A stretch of DNA of 64,000 nt. Origin: Sclerodactyla briareus (lineage: Eukaryota; Echinodermata; Holothuroidea; Dendrochirotida; Sclerodactylidae). The notes beneath the pieces are model-generated. The model saw nothing but the letters and a program-made list of their open reading frames with translations. It ran no database searches and had not been told where the DNA came from. The translations under genes were made by a program, and so were the position numbers. Positions within the stretch are counted from its first letter, which is position 1, and each line of letters starts with the position of its first letter. The DNA lies in NCBI GenBank assembly GCA_026419785.1, contig JAODTK010005907.1, positions 1 to 64,000 on the forward strand. The letters run 5' to 3'. This document shows, piece after piece, positions 35,300-45,756 of this stretch.

Positions 35300-35975
35300 A
35301 ACTTAACTACCTCAAGTAACTTACATGTAAATTTTGTAACATGCCATGGAGAATCGCTTTTCGAGAAAACATAGAATGTAATTTGAGACAATCCAATTCC
35401 TCTCCATTGAGAAAATGCATTTTGTAGATTTCAACAAACATCCCTATTCCTCTTAAATGACCTTTAATTTGACCTTTCAAGGTCAAAGTTGTCCCAGGGG
35501 TCAATGAGCTTGTTTCCAAGTTCGGTCCACTTCCATCAAAGATGACCGTAAGGGGCCATAAACTCTTTTCACCAGATTCCTTACTGTTTTCACTCTAATG
35601 GCATTCATATGACGTTCCATCAAAACCTGTGTACACTCTGGAAAAAAAACTACCCAAGAACATTATGAGTGATTTTCAAGACAATCTAATACTTTTTGTT
35701 TGAGAAGATACATTTTGTAATTTTGACAAATGGTCAATTGTTATGCTTTAATGACCTTGACTTCACAGGGTCAGAAATGTTCTAGTGGTCAATGACCATT
35801 ATGTCCAAGTTTGGTCAACATCAAAACAACAATCGAAGATTGATCAATTGGCAACGAAAAAAGGCAATTGTTTGAACCCCTTATTCAATTGTGGACACCC
35901 AGGCAGATTAGATCGATAGATAGAATGACTGGCGGATCACAATAGCTCAACCAGCATAGTGGTTTGAGCTATAAA
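35300..35975 (+). mobile_element. GATA-tailed interspersed repeat with 3' hairpin, copy 3
   Basis: Two tandem body segments contain TTTAATTTGACCTTTCAAGG and AATGACCTTGACTTCACAGG, with GAAAATGCATTTTGTA/GATACATTTTGTAATTTTGA beside them. A reduced GATA tail follows at 35,908-35,925. The end is CACAATAGCTCAACCAGC, then TGGTTTGAGCTATAAAAAA. The GATA tract is nearly lost, so this is an older copy. Confidence 0.58.
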
Positions 35976-36289
35976 AAATGAGACTGGCTGCGGAAGGAGG
36001 CTTTCAAGCGACAATCACACTGAAAAATGTGAGAATTGTAGGTCCCTCTGATCACTGTAAAGCCTTTTCCAGCTTAGAGAAGGCATGAATCTTGTGCGAA
36101 CATTCATCATAATAATAAAAATTTATACATTTACTGGGCAGTGTTTCTTCCTTTTTTCAGGAGTGGGGTGGGGGGGGGGTGGGCTTAACAGGCTTCGGGG
36201 GATGGGGCCACAGCACCATTTCAGAGCTCCTGAAATGTAAGGTCCAGGAACCCCTGTTTATGGCCAGTTATAAGAAATGTACTTACCTT
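35976..36289. other. Short stretch, G-rich tract
   Basis: Contains GGGGTGGGGGGGGGGTGGG near 36,164-36,182. No gene. Confidence 0.4.
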
Positions 36290-36420
36290 TTACACTACCG
36301 TTTGCAGACACCCACCTACTAGCCTCTGGGTTCTGGCATATTCTTGTAGCTTGGTGCCGGCAACCCGTCTCCGTTCATGGCAGACGGAAACGTTACGGAG
36401 GAAGAAAAGCTGAGTGAAAG
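36290..36420 (-). repeat. Left inverted repeat of the 7.1-kb element
   Basis: Read on the minus strand it contains ATGAACGGAGACGGG, GCCGGCACCAAGC, TACAAGAATATGCCAG and TGTAAAAGGTAAGT. In one frame it ends in YKNMPEPRG and a stop, and the right arm can be read similarly, so the arms may derive from coding sequence. Confidence 0.75.
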
Positions 36421-36708
36421 GCACTGAGGCTTGAGGCGGGAGTTGTGGTTAGAGGCATGACAATGCAGGGCAAAGATTCTCACCTCGTGATGCTTTATGC
36501 CTCTGAGGGTAATCGGCTTGCAACTGAGATAGTGTTGAATATGCAACTCTGTTGGCTGAATTCCGTATGGTCGTGAGGAACGAGTCTTAATTGTCTGCCC
36601 TAGTCGGCTGGTAACTCGTTCTAGTAAAGACAAAGGGTCACCGTCTGTCAGGACCTGGTATAAGTCTGGCCGGAGAGGTCGGTGACAACGCTGAAGAGTC
36701 TCACTCAT
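36319..36708 (-). CDS. 129-codon open frame in the left arm, unidentified
   Basis: The frame begins MSETLQRCHRPLRPDLYQVL and ends YKNMPEPRG. It includes the left inverted repeat at its 3' end. A second frame (36,705-36,908) overlaps its start. The plus strand over the same bases ends in a donor-like AAG|GTAAGTAT at about 36,782 and has an acceptor-like TTTGCAG near 36,872. No family recognised; it may be a degenerate element protein or chance in GC-rich DNA. Confidence 0.22.
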   Translation of the reverse strand: MSETLQRCHRPLRPDLYQVLTDGDPLSLLERVTSRLGQTIKTRSSRPYGIQPTELHIQHYLSCKPITLRGIKHHEVRIFALHCHASNHNSRLKPQCLSLSFSSSVTFPSAMNGDGLPAPSYKNMPEPRG

Positions 36709-36771
36709 TGGATTAAATCGAAACGGAGGGGGCCGCCGAGTTGTTGTGGTCCCGCGGGGAGGAGGGCGGGC

Positions 36772-36890
36772 CGTGGTGAAAGGTAAGTATATTGCTTATA
36801 ATTGCCATAACAGGGGGGTTCTGGACAATTTATGCGCAAATGATACTTAACTTGTACCACTAACGTTTGCAGACGGAACACAGAGGGCTT
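36772..36890. repeat. Internal copies of the terminal modules
   Basis: AAAGGTAAGTATATTGC, then TTATAATTGCCATAACAGGG, is the inverse of text just outside the left arm (36,247-36,302). The following TTATGCGCAAATGATACTTA is the inverse of text just outside the right arm (43,388-43,412). The internal block therefore joins the outer flanks of both ends. Confidence 0.7.
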
Positions 36891-37459
36891 AGATGGAGGG
36901 GGTCGCAACTCGGCGGCGAGGGTGAGATAGCACCGCTCTGGCGAAGGACCCTTCGGCCGTCAAGGGTGTCCGTGAGGTCGAGGGACACCAAGAGGATTGG
37001 CGTCTTCCACGCTGCGGCCTCATGATATCCTCTCTGGGTATGCTAGAAACCAAGCCTTAGAGGTAGCATGGCTTCTCGAATCGTGAGCTCTCACTGGCCC
37101 CTCCTGGGGTAGCGTTGTGGCTTAATCAAGCTTACAATCCATCTGATAAGGTACTCCTCGAAGCTGGCGAATAAACTGCTTCGAAAAAAGGAGACTTCTC
37201 GGAGTCTCTCTCTGGAGACCATTTAGGCTCTTCCCGGGCAAGCCAGCTTATCCTCATATTGAGGAGATTGGACTGCATTGAGGAAAAACCAAATACAAAA
37301 TTCCGCTGGGGGTGAAGGCTCGGTGACTTGATTTCTCGCCCCAGGAACGGTGGGTCTGGTAGTAATCGTGCACATTGGCGTCTAATTATTAAAGAACTCT
37401 TGCGTCGTTGTTAGGGCGTGTGACAGCTGCGTCGATGGGCCTGAAGTGCTGAATCGAAA

Positions 37460-37615
37460 GCGTCTTGTGTGTCAACAATTCCAGTGGAGCATTATGAAGA
37501 AGCTCGTAAGGAGAATTCGACAGAACCTGAAGGACTTCGTTGATCAACAAAACGATGTGAGCCCTATGTAGAGACTCGAAGGGTGTCTCCGATAGCACCT
37601 GAAGGACCTCGTTGA
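37460..37615. repeat. Two-copy imperfect tandem repeat
   Basis: AGAACCTGAAGGACTTCGTTGAT and TAGCACCTGAAGGACCTCGTTGAAT lie about 67 bases apart, with AAGCTCGTAAGGAGAATTCG/AGACTCGAAGGGTGTCTCCG before them. Confidence 0.65.
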
Positions 37616-38720
37616 ATAACTAAATGAAGTACCCCATCTCTCTCAGTGAAGACAACCTGTAAGCACCTGACTGATACTGTCCTGTTATGGACAGTCGAAC
37701 CATTACTGAACCTTTTGCTGGCAGCCATCCTCACTTACCCTGTAGCTCCTGATGGAACTAGCTAACTTCCCTCTCATGAAAGGGTGGGCCGGGAAGGCGA
37801 CAACTTGCTTAGAGGCCCGACATCGAGTTCACGGCGGCGCCTTCTCTGGCCCAGATGTAGAACCTCGCAAGTCTCAAATCGTAGACTCTACTATAATCGT
37901 TGATTTTCGTCTGGAATCTGTGACAATGTGTTAACCCCGAGAGGCTGTGTCTGATACCTACAATGTTACCTACCTAACTGGTACCGTATCGCGAAATGAG
38001 ACACCTCTCGGCGGCGTCTGCGATGTGATCCTCAGATGTTTTAGCAAAAAACGTTTGTTGCATAGTGATTAATAAAAACAAAAGCAATCAAAGCTCTGTT
38101 AATAGTTCCATACACTCTAGGAAAACCCCAAGGTAGGCATACGCATCCCATGTGATTTCTTCGCGTTATGCCGCCGATTAGTTAAAACAAGTAGAAGCGG
38201 AATCGGAATGATAGAGTTAGCAGCAACATATAAAAAAACGACAGAAATAGGCCAACGTACTCGGTATAGGTCTCGGAAAACTACCCATATCCCACGATGT
38301 TAGGCTACTCCCTCAGGCTATACCCACTGGTACCACAAAATCAAAAGGTTGACTCTGACATCGCAACCCTGACAAAGGGACACACACTTCAATAAACCAA
38401 GCATCAATAGAAAAGGAAAGGAGCAAGAACAAGGTCTATCCCAGGACTGGGATCGCGACCACTTTAGTTCTGGAAGGGTCCTTTGTCAGCGAGTCACCAC
38501 TGTGATAATGCCCGTCTCTCGCCCATCATAGCAGCGGCCATTCGTCTCCAGCTGGGCCTCCTACCCGAGAGGCAAATAGATGGCAAGGGTCAGACTGTCA
38601 CTCTATTTTGATTGGGAGGGCAAGCTGTCTCGTAACCTGCGTTCTTCAGCTCGGAGTTAGTGTCAGCTTGGCCGAAATGGAAGACCGTCCGAAACTCCAC
38701 GCCCGGAGGTAATCAGAACA
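37616..38720. other. Interior of the 7.1-kb element, no repeat recognised
   Basis: Less GC-rich than the following minisatellites. No gene or tandem repeat seen. Confidence 0.4.
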
Positions 38721-38729
38721 TGTTAATCC

Positions 38730-39430
38730 ATGTATCGTACGTGCTAGGGGCCGGGGTCCCCTTCGAATCCCGGACGTGCTGGCACCCCGGACCTGCCCAG
38801 TGATCCGATCCACGTCCCCCTTGGACGAGCCCGGTGTGGGGATCCCGGAACTCCAGGCCCAGGGTTGCCGGTCCGGCTCGGATCCATGAAAACCATCTGG
38901 CCGTTGGCAACCCCTGTGGGTACCCCCTGTTGGGTCTAACCTGGGTTACGGCCCTGCCAGGATCCCCGGTGGGATCCCGTTCGGCAGTCTGTGGGCCACC
39001 GACTGGCTCTTGGGACAGATACCGGCGCTGCCTGTCCCGACAGCGGGTAGTGAAACCCCCCAAATCCGTGGAACCGTGCCTAGATCCAGCCAGACTGCTG
39101 GCTTGGGTCTGGCCCAAGCTGTGTCCGGGCCAGGAACCCCAGCTGTGTAACCTGTCTAGTCTCCACAACTGGGTCTGGTTCCCTCATGGCTAGGCCGGGA
39201 TACCCTATCTGTGAAACCCGCTGGGTTTCCCCCGTCTGGGACTAACCAACTGTTGGCCTGGGGCGGCCTAATTGTGGTGGTCCTGTCAGGTCCCCAGTTG
39301 GGCCCTGCCGGCCGACTGTGGATCCCGACTCGGTTTTTCCCTCCTGAATCTATCCAGGTTGTCGCCTGGTCGGCCTAATTGCGGTTGGCAGGACCCCATT
39401 GGGGTCCCTGCCTTCTATATGGAACTCGAC
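38730..39430. repeat. GC-rich minisatellite 1 (CTGTGGGTACCCC...GGGTCC type)
   Basis: Short degenerate units such as CCTGTGGGTACCCCCTGTTGG, GATCCCCGGTGGGATCC, AACCCGCTGGGTTTCCCC and GACCCCATTGGGGTCCC recur. Many are self-complementary around CC(N)GG. The frames at 38,713-39,193 on both strands are translations of the repeat. Confidence 0.65.
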
Positions 39431-39719
39431 TAGGGCTCCCACGCATGGGCCAGGTTCGGCGCGATCGCCTCTCGTAGGCCGGCTAAAAACCCCTGCCAGC
39501 CGCTGAACAAGGCCTGTTGACTATTCCCGCAGGAACCGCACCCCGCTGGCTGGATCGTAGAGCTATTGGATGGCAGGTTCCGCGGAACCCTAACCCTGTG
39601 CCCGCTAGATCCTTGTGATCCTGCGGTCGTCCCGTCGGGTATAAGTTCCCGCTGTGGAGACTCCTTCCGGGTACCCCTCGTCCAGCACACCCATAGTAAG
39701 AGAGACATTCAATCAACGC

Positions 39720-39890
39720 TAGGGGAGACTGTCCGTGTTGGGAGAACTCCCGTGTTTAGGGAGACTTCTTGTTAGGAGAACTCCCCGTGTTACGGAGACT
39801 TCCGTGTTAGTGAGACTTCCGTGTTAGGGGGCGAACTTCCCCTTGTACGGGACTTCCGTGTTATGGAGACTTCCGTGTTAGGGGAACCTG
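39720..39890 (+). repeat. Minisatellite 2 (GTGTTAGGGGAGACTTCC, ~18-20 bp)
   Basis: About eight copies of GTGTTAG(G)GAGACTTCC with variants GTGTTACGGAGACTTCC and GTGTTATGGAGACTTCC. Confidence 0.9.
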
Positions 39891-41049
39891 TGAAGGGTCC
39901 CCGGAGACGAGGGATAGCTCCCTGCTACTTTTGGAGTATCCGCCGCCCTGATACACACTTTCTGCATGATCTCTTCATACGTATGAAACGCATCACGCAT
40001 TCACCATCCCCGGTAAGGAGGCCGCTGGTATCGGTATCGTCTGGTATCGGTCGAGGTATAGACCTACGGGAAAAACCTCGGAAATACCGGCGAATGTGCG
40101 GGTGTTCGGGTTGCTCGAACTCGAGCACCCCCCGGACCACCCTGGTAATCACATATTTCCAAACGCTCCTTGCCCTCCGCGTAATCCTTCCTCCGTGGCC
40201 TCCCTGGAACCCCGGAGCGCTGGCTGCTGCGTTCGGTGCACCACCCTGGGTCGCCTCCGACTCCATTGGAGGAAACTGTTTGTTAAACTGCCGGTGATCG
40301 AAACTCTGTTTAATGACCAGAAAAAGACCCAGCGGGTCCACTCGACCTCGAACTCCTGGCCCCCGACTGGTAAACCGAACGGGACGTTATCTCAGCCCTC
40401 GGTCATACTGAGGGACAGTTTTTACCCGGCCCTTTAAACACTACTCGTTGTACACTCGCTAAAGACCCGACGGTCGTAGCATCCTCCCAGTACTCGTTAG
40501 GACCTATCCAGGGATGGAATATCATTCCTCCTGCTTGGAAATACCTGCTGGGACTTGTGGGTCACCATGGAACATGGGACTTCAGCCACTAGCGCTAAGG
40601 ACAAACGCTTGCCGGTCACTACTAGTTTTCCTTATTTCGGACCCGCTCTCTCTACATGAATTCACCTGCAGTACTGGGCCCTTAGCTAGGCACTCAAAGG
40701 CCCTGCCCAACTGTTCTTTTTTCCAGCAGCTACATATAGAATGCACTCTTATACATTATTTTTATTTAATAAGAGGTGCTTTACTAACTCATATACCGCC
40801 CGTACTGTCCGGACCGGGCGAACATGCTGATGGCCGTCAGCCCGCATACCTTAAGCCAAACCATGCGATCGTGCCTGATTTGATTAGGATGTCGAGGAAG
40901 GTATCAAAGCCTTCGCCATAACACAATCACTTGCAGTTATCAAGCGATTACAATATTTATAAATGACAAATACACCAATAAATGAATGGCAAAAGTAATA
41001 ATTATTATAAAAATTCACATCTTTCCAGCAATGCTACAGGCATGTCTCG

Positions 41050-41190
41050 AGGAGCCTGGTTGTCTCCGGATCGGCCCGGTTATCTCCGGACTGATTATCT
41101 CCGGCTGCTGTTTCCCCACGGACTGGTATCTTCCGGACTGGTTATCCCGGACTGGTTCTCCCCGGACTGGTTATCTCCGGCCCGGTGCCC
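41050..41190 (+). repeat. Minisatellite 3 (GGACTGGTTATCTCC, ~15 bp)
   Basis: Seven or so imperfect copies of CGGACTGGTTATCTCC with variants GGCCCGGTTATCTCC and GGACTGGTTCTCCCC. Confidence 0.9.
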
Positions 41191-41269
41191 GATTATCGGC
41201 AGTTTTGTGCCGGCCCATTTTTCTTTCCAAAGGCGGTTCCATGGCCGGCTCTCAGCTCTCATGTTCCGG

Positions 41270-42150
41270 TGACCGGGCCTTTCCCATAACCGGCCCTGTT
41301 CCCTCGGTCGCTTTGCTCCACCAGCCTGATCTGCTCCGGTGGCTGGTTCTGTTCGTTCGGCCGGCTCTATTCCATCGGCCAGCTCTGCTTGATCGGCCCT
41401 GTCCATCGGCCGGCCTCTATTCCATCTGCTGGCTCTGTTTCGAAGATCGGGACGCGTCGGTGATCGTCTCTCTGGTCCCTACGGTCGGACTCTGTGGGCG
41501 TTTTGGTCGGCTACTGAACCGTCGGTCGTTCTTCTGCCCCGTTGGCCGGTTCTGCTACGTTGGTCGGCTTTGTCTTGATGTCGGCCTTTACCGACGTCCG
41601 GCTTTTGTCCCGGAGGTCGGCTTAGCACCACTGCTCGGCTCTGATCCGCTTGCTCGCTTGTTCTGCTGGCCGGCTTTGACCCGACGTCCGGCTTTGTTCC
41701 GAAGGTCAGCTTTGCACCGCTGTTCGCTCTGCTACGCTGGCCGGCTTTGTTCGCTGGCCGGCTTGTACTGACGTCCGGCTTTGTCCTCGAAGGTTGGCTT
41801 CTCACCGCTGCTCGGCTCTTTACCGCTGACCGGCTTTGTCTGCTGGCTGCCGCTTTGTAACTGACGTCCGTCGTTGTCCCGAAGGTCGGCCTTGTGCCAC
41901 GGGTCTGTTTTGTCCCGACGTCGGGCCTGTTCCACTGTCGGCTCTGTCCCGACGGCCGGCTCTGTTCCCTTGGGCGGCTCGGTTCCGACAACGAGCTCTG
42001 TTCCAGTGGCTGTGGGGGGGGGGGTGGGGCCTGTTCCGACTGAGTGCTCTGTTTTCTCAGTGGTCGGCCCTCTGCTCCGACTGCCGGCTCCCGCTACCGG
42101 CCGACTTTGTTCCACTGCCCGGCTCTGTTCCACTGCGCTCCTGACTCCCG
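41270..42150 (+). repeat. Minisatellite 4 (CGGCCGGCTCTGTTCC family, ~18-24 bp)
   Basis: Dozens of imperfect units such as GGCCGGCTCTGTTCCCTTGG, GACGTCCGGCTTTGTCC and GGTCGGCTTTGTC. The frames 40,986-41,771 (plus, 261 codons) and 41,732-42,499 (minus) are translations of this array and should not be called genes. Confidence 0.9.
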
Positions 42151-42769
42151 CTTTCTGAGTTAGCTGGATCCCCCGGACCCTTCGGATCGCCCTGATCCTC
42201 GCCGATTGGAGGCTCCTTACTGCTCTCCCTTCCCTCGGCTTCGGCCGACGCCCGACGGAGAACGGGGCGTACGCGCCGGTAACATTTGGGGCTACTTTCC
42301 CCCGGGGGAAGCTTCTTCTGTGTTTTTTTTTTTTCGTTCTGGCCTCCCCTCTGGTTTTTCGCTTTCCCCCCTCGGTCTCGGTCCCCTGGTCGGTCTTGCT
42401 GGAGAAGCCACCACCTGTCCCAGGCCCCCTCTGGCCCCCTCTGGCGCCGCCATAAAGGTTGGGAGGAACCTGCTTTCTCTTAGATTCTCCGCCTCCCACT
42501 GTCTTTGCTTACCGAATCCCGTTGGCTGGCTTCCCTGGCCTGCTTCTCCTCCTTCAAAAAGCTTTCCTATTCACATTGCTGAATCTCGGCCAACGGTTGT
42601 CGGTTCCTGGTCCTGGCAAATCTCACTCTAACCCGTCGGTTTGCACGGCCGGCATCGAGGGCAAAGCTCGTGCAATCCCCGCGGTTGAAAGGCCGAAAAC
42701 TCTTCCCGGCAATTGTCACAAACCGGCGCTCGGCGGCTCTATTATCCACCATAACGCCACCTGAACGTT

Positions 42770-43020
42770 GTGTTAATCCTCCCTTTGGGAACGAAGGATC
42801 CACCATGAGTCTAATCCCCCGTTGGAAATGAGGGCTGTTGCTGCTTGGTTTGATCCCCTTGGAAATGAGGGATCCGTTTCCTAATCCTCCGTCGGCCGTC
42901 CTCAAGCTTTCCCTGCCTGTATAAAGCTACCTTAATCCTCCGTTGGCCGTCACCTGCCTCGTTTCCCCGGCAGTCACCGCTGGGGGACAAAGGATCCCTA
43001 ATCCTCCATTGGTCGGTCAT
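42770..43020 (+). repeat. Minisatellite 5 (TAATCCTCCGTTGG and GAAATGAGGGATCC)
   Basis: TAATCCTCC(C/G)TTTGG, TAATCCCCCGTTGGAAATGAGG, TAATCCTCCGTCGGCCGTC and TAATCCTCCATTGGTCGGTC recur at variable spacing of about 40-60 bases. Confidence 0.75.
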
Positions 43021-43249
43021 CAGGTCTCTAAAACCCAAACCCAAGTATATGGATTCCTATGCCGAACTGTTAGGCTATGTGGTAGGCTCAATAACGTACG
43101 AGCTCTAAAAAAACCAACCAAAAGTCGACTTATTCGTCACTCTACGAGTCACTACCGTCTCAAAAAGTCCCACAATCGTCAAAAAACCTCTAACACCTAT
43201 CACTAAAACTACCGAAAGTCCCGCAAGAACTTCCCAAAAGTAAAACACT

Positions 43250-43400
43250 TAGCTCTTTCGATCCGTTCTTCTGCGACGTTTACGTGAAGACTGCATGAAC
43301 GGAATGACGGGGTTCCCGGCACCAACTACAAGAATATGCAGAATCCCTGCGGCTAGTGGTGGGTGTACTGCAACAACGTTGTGTAAAAAGGTAATTATCA
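43250..43400 (+). repeat. Right inverted repeat of the 7.1-kb element
   Basis: Contains GCATGAACGGAATGACGGGG, CCCGGCACCAACTACAAG, AATATGCAGAATCCC and GGCTAGTGGTGGGTGTACTG in the order expected from the reverse complement of the left arm. Confidence 0.75.
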
Positions 43401-43933
43401 TTTGCGCAATAAATTAATGAGTTCGTCTAGACCTAAAGAAGACTTTTGAAAGCATTGGAAACCTGTCTTCTATTTGAAAAGTTACATGATTGCATGTCTG
43501 ACATGTAACATTGCCGGCCCATAACCAGACCTTGAGAGCAGGATCGGGGAAGTGGGGGGGGGGGGGGTGAGTATGGGGGGTGAGTAATAGATAGGCTTAA
43601 GATATCATAGAGCAGGACGGGCATGGCAAATGCCTCCCTTTTGACTGGCTGCACCATTGTTAAAAATTTTGAGCACAAGGTGTTAACATTTGAGCACAGT
43701 GCTGAACATTTTATCGAACACGTTGGAAATTCTCACATGGTGTTCAGAAACAAAATACATTGTTCAAATTCGGAAGTGAGCCGAAAGAAATAAGTCAAGC
43801 AGGATGGAATTTTGCTCAGTAATAATTTCAAAAACATCACTGTATAATATTGTGAAAAATCTGTACAATAGGCATTGACTCATTCTTAGTTTGCCTTTAT
43901 TTAAGAAGAGAAGAAAAGGTTGACTGCCCAGGT
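43401..43933. other. Spacer between two large elements
   Basis: G run at about 43,554-43,567. No gene recognised. Confidence 0.4.
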
Positions 43934-44444
43934 AGAGCGGCAGTTCCATGCCACGCGGGCGTCTAAATCGCATCACCGTATTTCCACTGGAGGCGTTTCC
44001 AGCACGCGGGCGGGCGGCCGGGCGTTTTCTCGAATCGGGCATGTAGCGATTTTTTCCGCCCGCCCGCGTGCCCGCGTGGTATTTCGTAATCGATGTCCGG
44101 GGATTTACCGAATCTTACTGGCTTGTAGCCGTTAAGCTGCAGAGTAGAGAACAATGTTATGTTAAATCATGTTCCAGCAACATCCTAAATGTTTTAACAC
44201 TCGTAATGAGATCTTATACAAATTCTCTCCATTTTTAAAGGCCGGACACCTATTCGAACACATATTTGCATGTTTAAACCATGGACGTGTCAAGTTTATG
44301 TTAATTATATCTTCTAAAACCTGGCAATGAGAGAAATTTTAATTGTATTAGGCGCTATCGTTGACATTAGAACAATGGTTCTAAGAAACTAAACACCGGT
44401 GTTTAGGTTGAACACTAGTAGGCCTATGCGTCCGGTGTTCGATA

Positions 44445-44489
<45 letters not shown>

Positions 44490-45327
44490 AATAACAATGA
44501 TAATAGTAGGACTACACGGTTCTCATATAGCGAATATACACAAAATTCTGATTTCGAGAAAACGCCCGCCCGCCCGCCCGCGTGCATGGAAACGGGTCTT
44601 CCAAAACAACCGCCCGCCTCCCGCCCCGCCCGCGTGTTTTCATTCATTCCGCGGCGGGCGGGCCGGCACGCGTTTTTGTCAAGTAACGCACCTCTTCTCA
44701 CTTTTAGTGGTATAGCGCTATATGGAACAGATGTCGCCTACATATTGTTATTGTGTTATTAGTAGATTATTATAATTATATTATTATTTATCAGACAACG
44801 GACGATATACTATTGTTTAAACCAAAACACCAGTGTTCAATTTCTGAAACCCCTGTTCTAAATGTCAACGATTACGGCCCACTATTAAAACTTTTGACAG
44901 GTTTTGGAGATTTAATTAGCAAATACTTGACATATCAATGGTCGTATTTAAAACATGTAAATATGTGTCAACTAGTGTTGTCTGGAGTGAAAAAATAGAG
45001 ACAATCTGTTATAAAATCTCATACACCTAGTTGTTGAAACAGTATGAATGTTGTTTGGAACATTATTTGAACATAAAATTGTCCTCTACTCTTCATTATC
45101 GGGCTACAAGCCGGTAAGAGTGCAGGGAAATCCCCTGAAAATCAGATACGAATACGCACGCGGGCACGCGGGGCGGGGGGGGGGCAGAAAAAATCGCTAC
45201 ATGACCGATTCGAGAAAACGCCCGCCCGCCCGCGTGCATGGAAACGGCTCATTGAAAATAACGATGAGCGATTTTAGACACCCGCCAGCACGCCGCGGCA
45301 TGGAAGGGAAAAAACGCCGCCTAACGG
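43934..45327. mobile_element. Long foldback (inverted-repeat) element, ~1.4 kb
   Basis: 43,934-44,490 and 44,740-45,327 are inverted copies along nearly their whole length. From the outside in, the shared blocks are TTCCATGCC, GCG...TCTAAA(A)TCGC, the CCCGCCCGC block, CGTTTTCTCGAATCGG, ATGTAGCGATTTTTTC, GGCTTGTAGCC, AGTAGAG(A/G)ACAA, TCTAATGTCAACGATAGCGCC and TTTATCGAACACCGGACG. The ends read TAGNGCGGC and the inverse of TAGGCGGCG. The centre holds an (AAT)n tract (44,443-44,486) and another GC-rich block. No coding sequence. Confidence 0.85.
44443..44486 (+). repeat. (AAT)n microsatellite at the foldback centre
   Basis: About 14 AAT units. The opposite arm has a shorter interrupted TTATTATTATAATTATA tract. 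Confidence 0.95.
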
Positions 45328-45756
45328 TAATTTCGTATTTGACAAGAGACATACCCTTCGTGGTATTCACAGGAACATAGTATAATCGGTGTGGCAGCTA
45401 TAGTGCAACCTAGTATAGGAAGTGAAGTCCTCTAACAGGGGTCGACTAATGTTCACGTTATCAGTATTTGCTTGGATGTTGTTGATCCATGACAGCCTGG
45501 AACTGGAGGTGGACACGGCTATTTTTTAGCGGGGCCAATGGATCATTGCCATTCATAGAGAAGGATATAGTTGCCAACTATATCCTTCTCTATGTTCCCA
45601 TTAAACTAAAGTTATGTGGAGCGCCACTCACAATGTCCATGGGTTACTTTTAAGGTCACATGACCCAGCACTAATTGAACCCCGCCCTCCCAACCACAAG
45701 CACTGCTGCAGTATTAAAGTCTAAAAGTCACGTAACAAATTGATTTCATTTTGCAG
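45328..45756. other. Stretch without a gene, contains a perfect inverted repeat
   Basis: The only notable structure is the 41-base inverted repeat at 45,554-45,594. Confidence 0.5.
45554..45594. repeat. 20-bp perfect inverted repeat with 1-base spacer
   Basis: CATAGAGAAGGATATAGTTG is followed after one C by its exact reverse complement. It would form a cruciform or a transcript hairpin. Confidence 0.96.

Larger units (their letters stand above)
36290..43400. mobile_element. 7.1-kb GC-rich compound element bounded by inverted repeats
   Basis: The reverse complement of 36,290-36,420 matches 43,250-43,400 over more than 100 bases. Shared phrases are CATGAACGG, GACGGG, CCGGCACCAA, TACAAGAATATGC, GGCTAGT, GGTGGGTGT and TGTAAAA(A)GGTAA. 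Between the arms, GC content is far higher than outside and at least five unrelated minisatellites follow one another. No transposase, polymerase or other enzyme was recognised. Open frames of up to about 260 codons on both strands are produced by the repeats. It could be a large non-autonomous DNA element or an expanded satellite-like locus. Confidence 0.55.

Noticed and set aside
36772-36880. Short spliceosomal intron (AAG|GTAAGT ... TTTGCAG)
   Set aside because: The bases belong to repeated terminal modules of the 7.1-kb element, so the splice-like ends are probably coincidental. Kept only as a note on that element.
38713-39193. Overlapping long frames on both strands
   Set aside because: GC-rich degenerate repeat with few stop codons. 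Both strands are open for the same reason.
40986-41771. 261-codon open frame on the plus strand
   Set aside because: It lies wholly in minisatellites 3 and 4, and the peptide is a translation of short tandem units (PDW, GRL/ALF patterns) with similar frames open on the other strand.
41732-42499. 255-codon open frame on the minus strand
   Set aside because: Mostly repeat translation (EPAVGTEP-type units) from the same minisatellite. No start context or domain.
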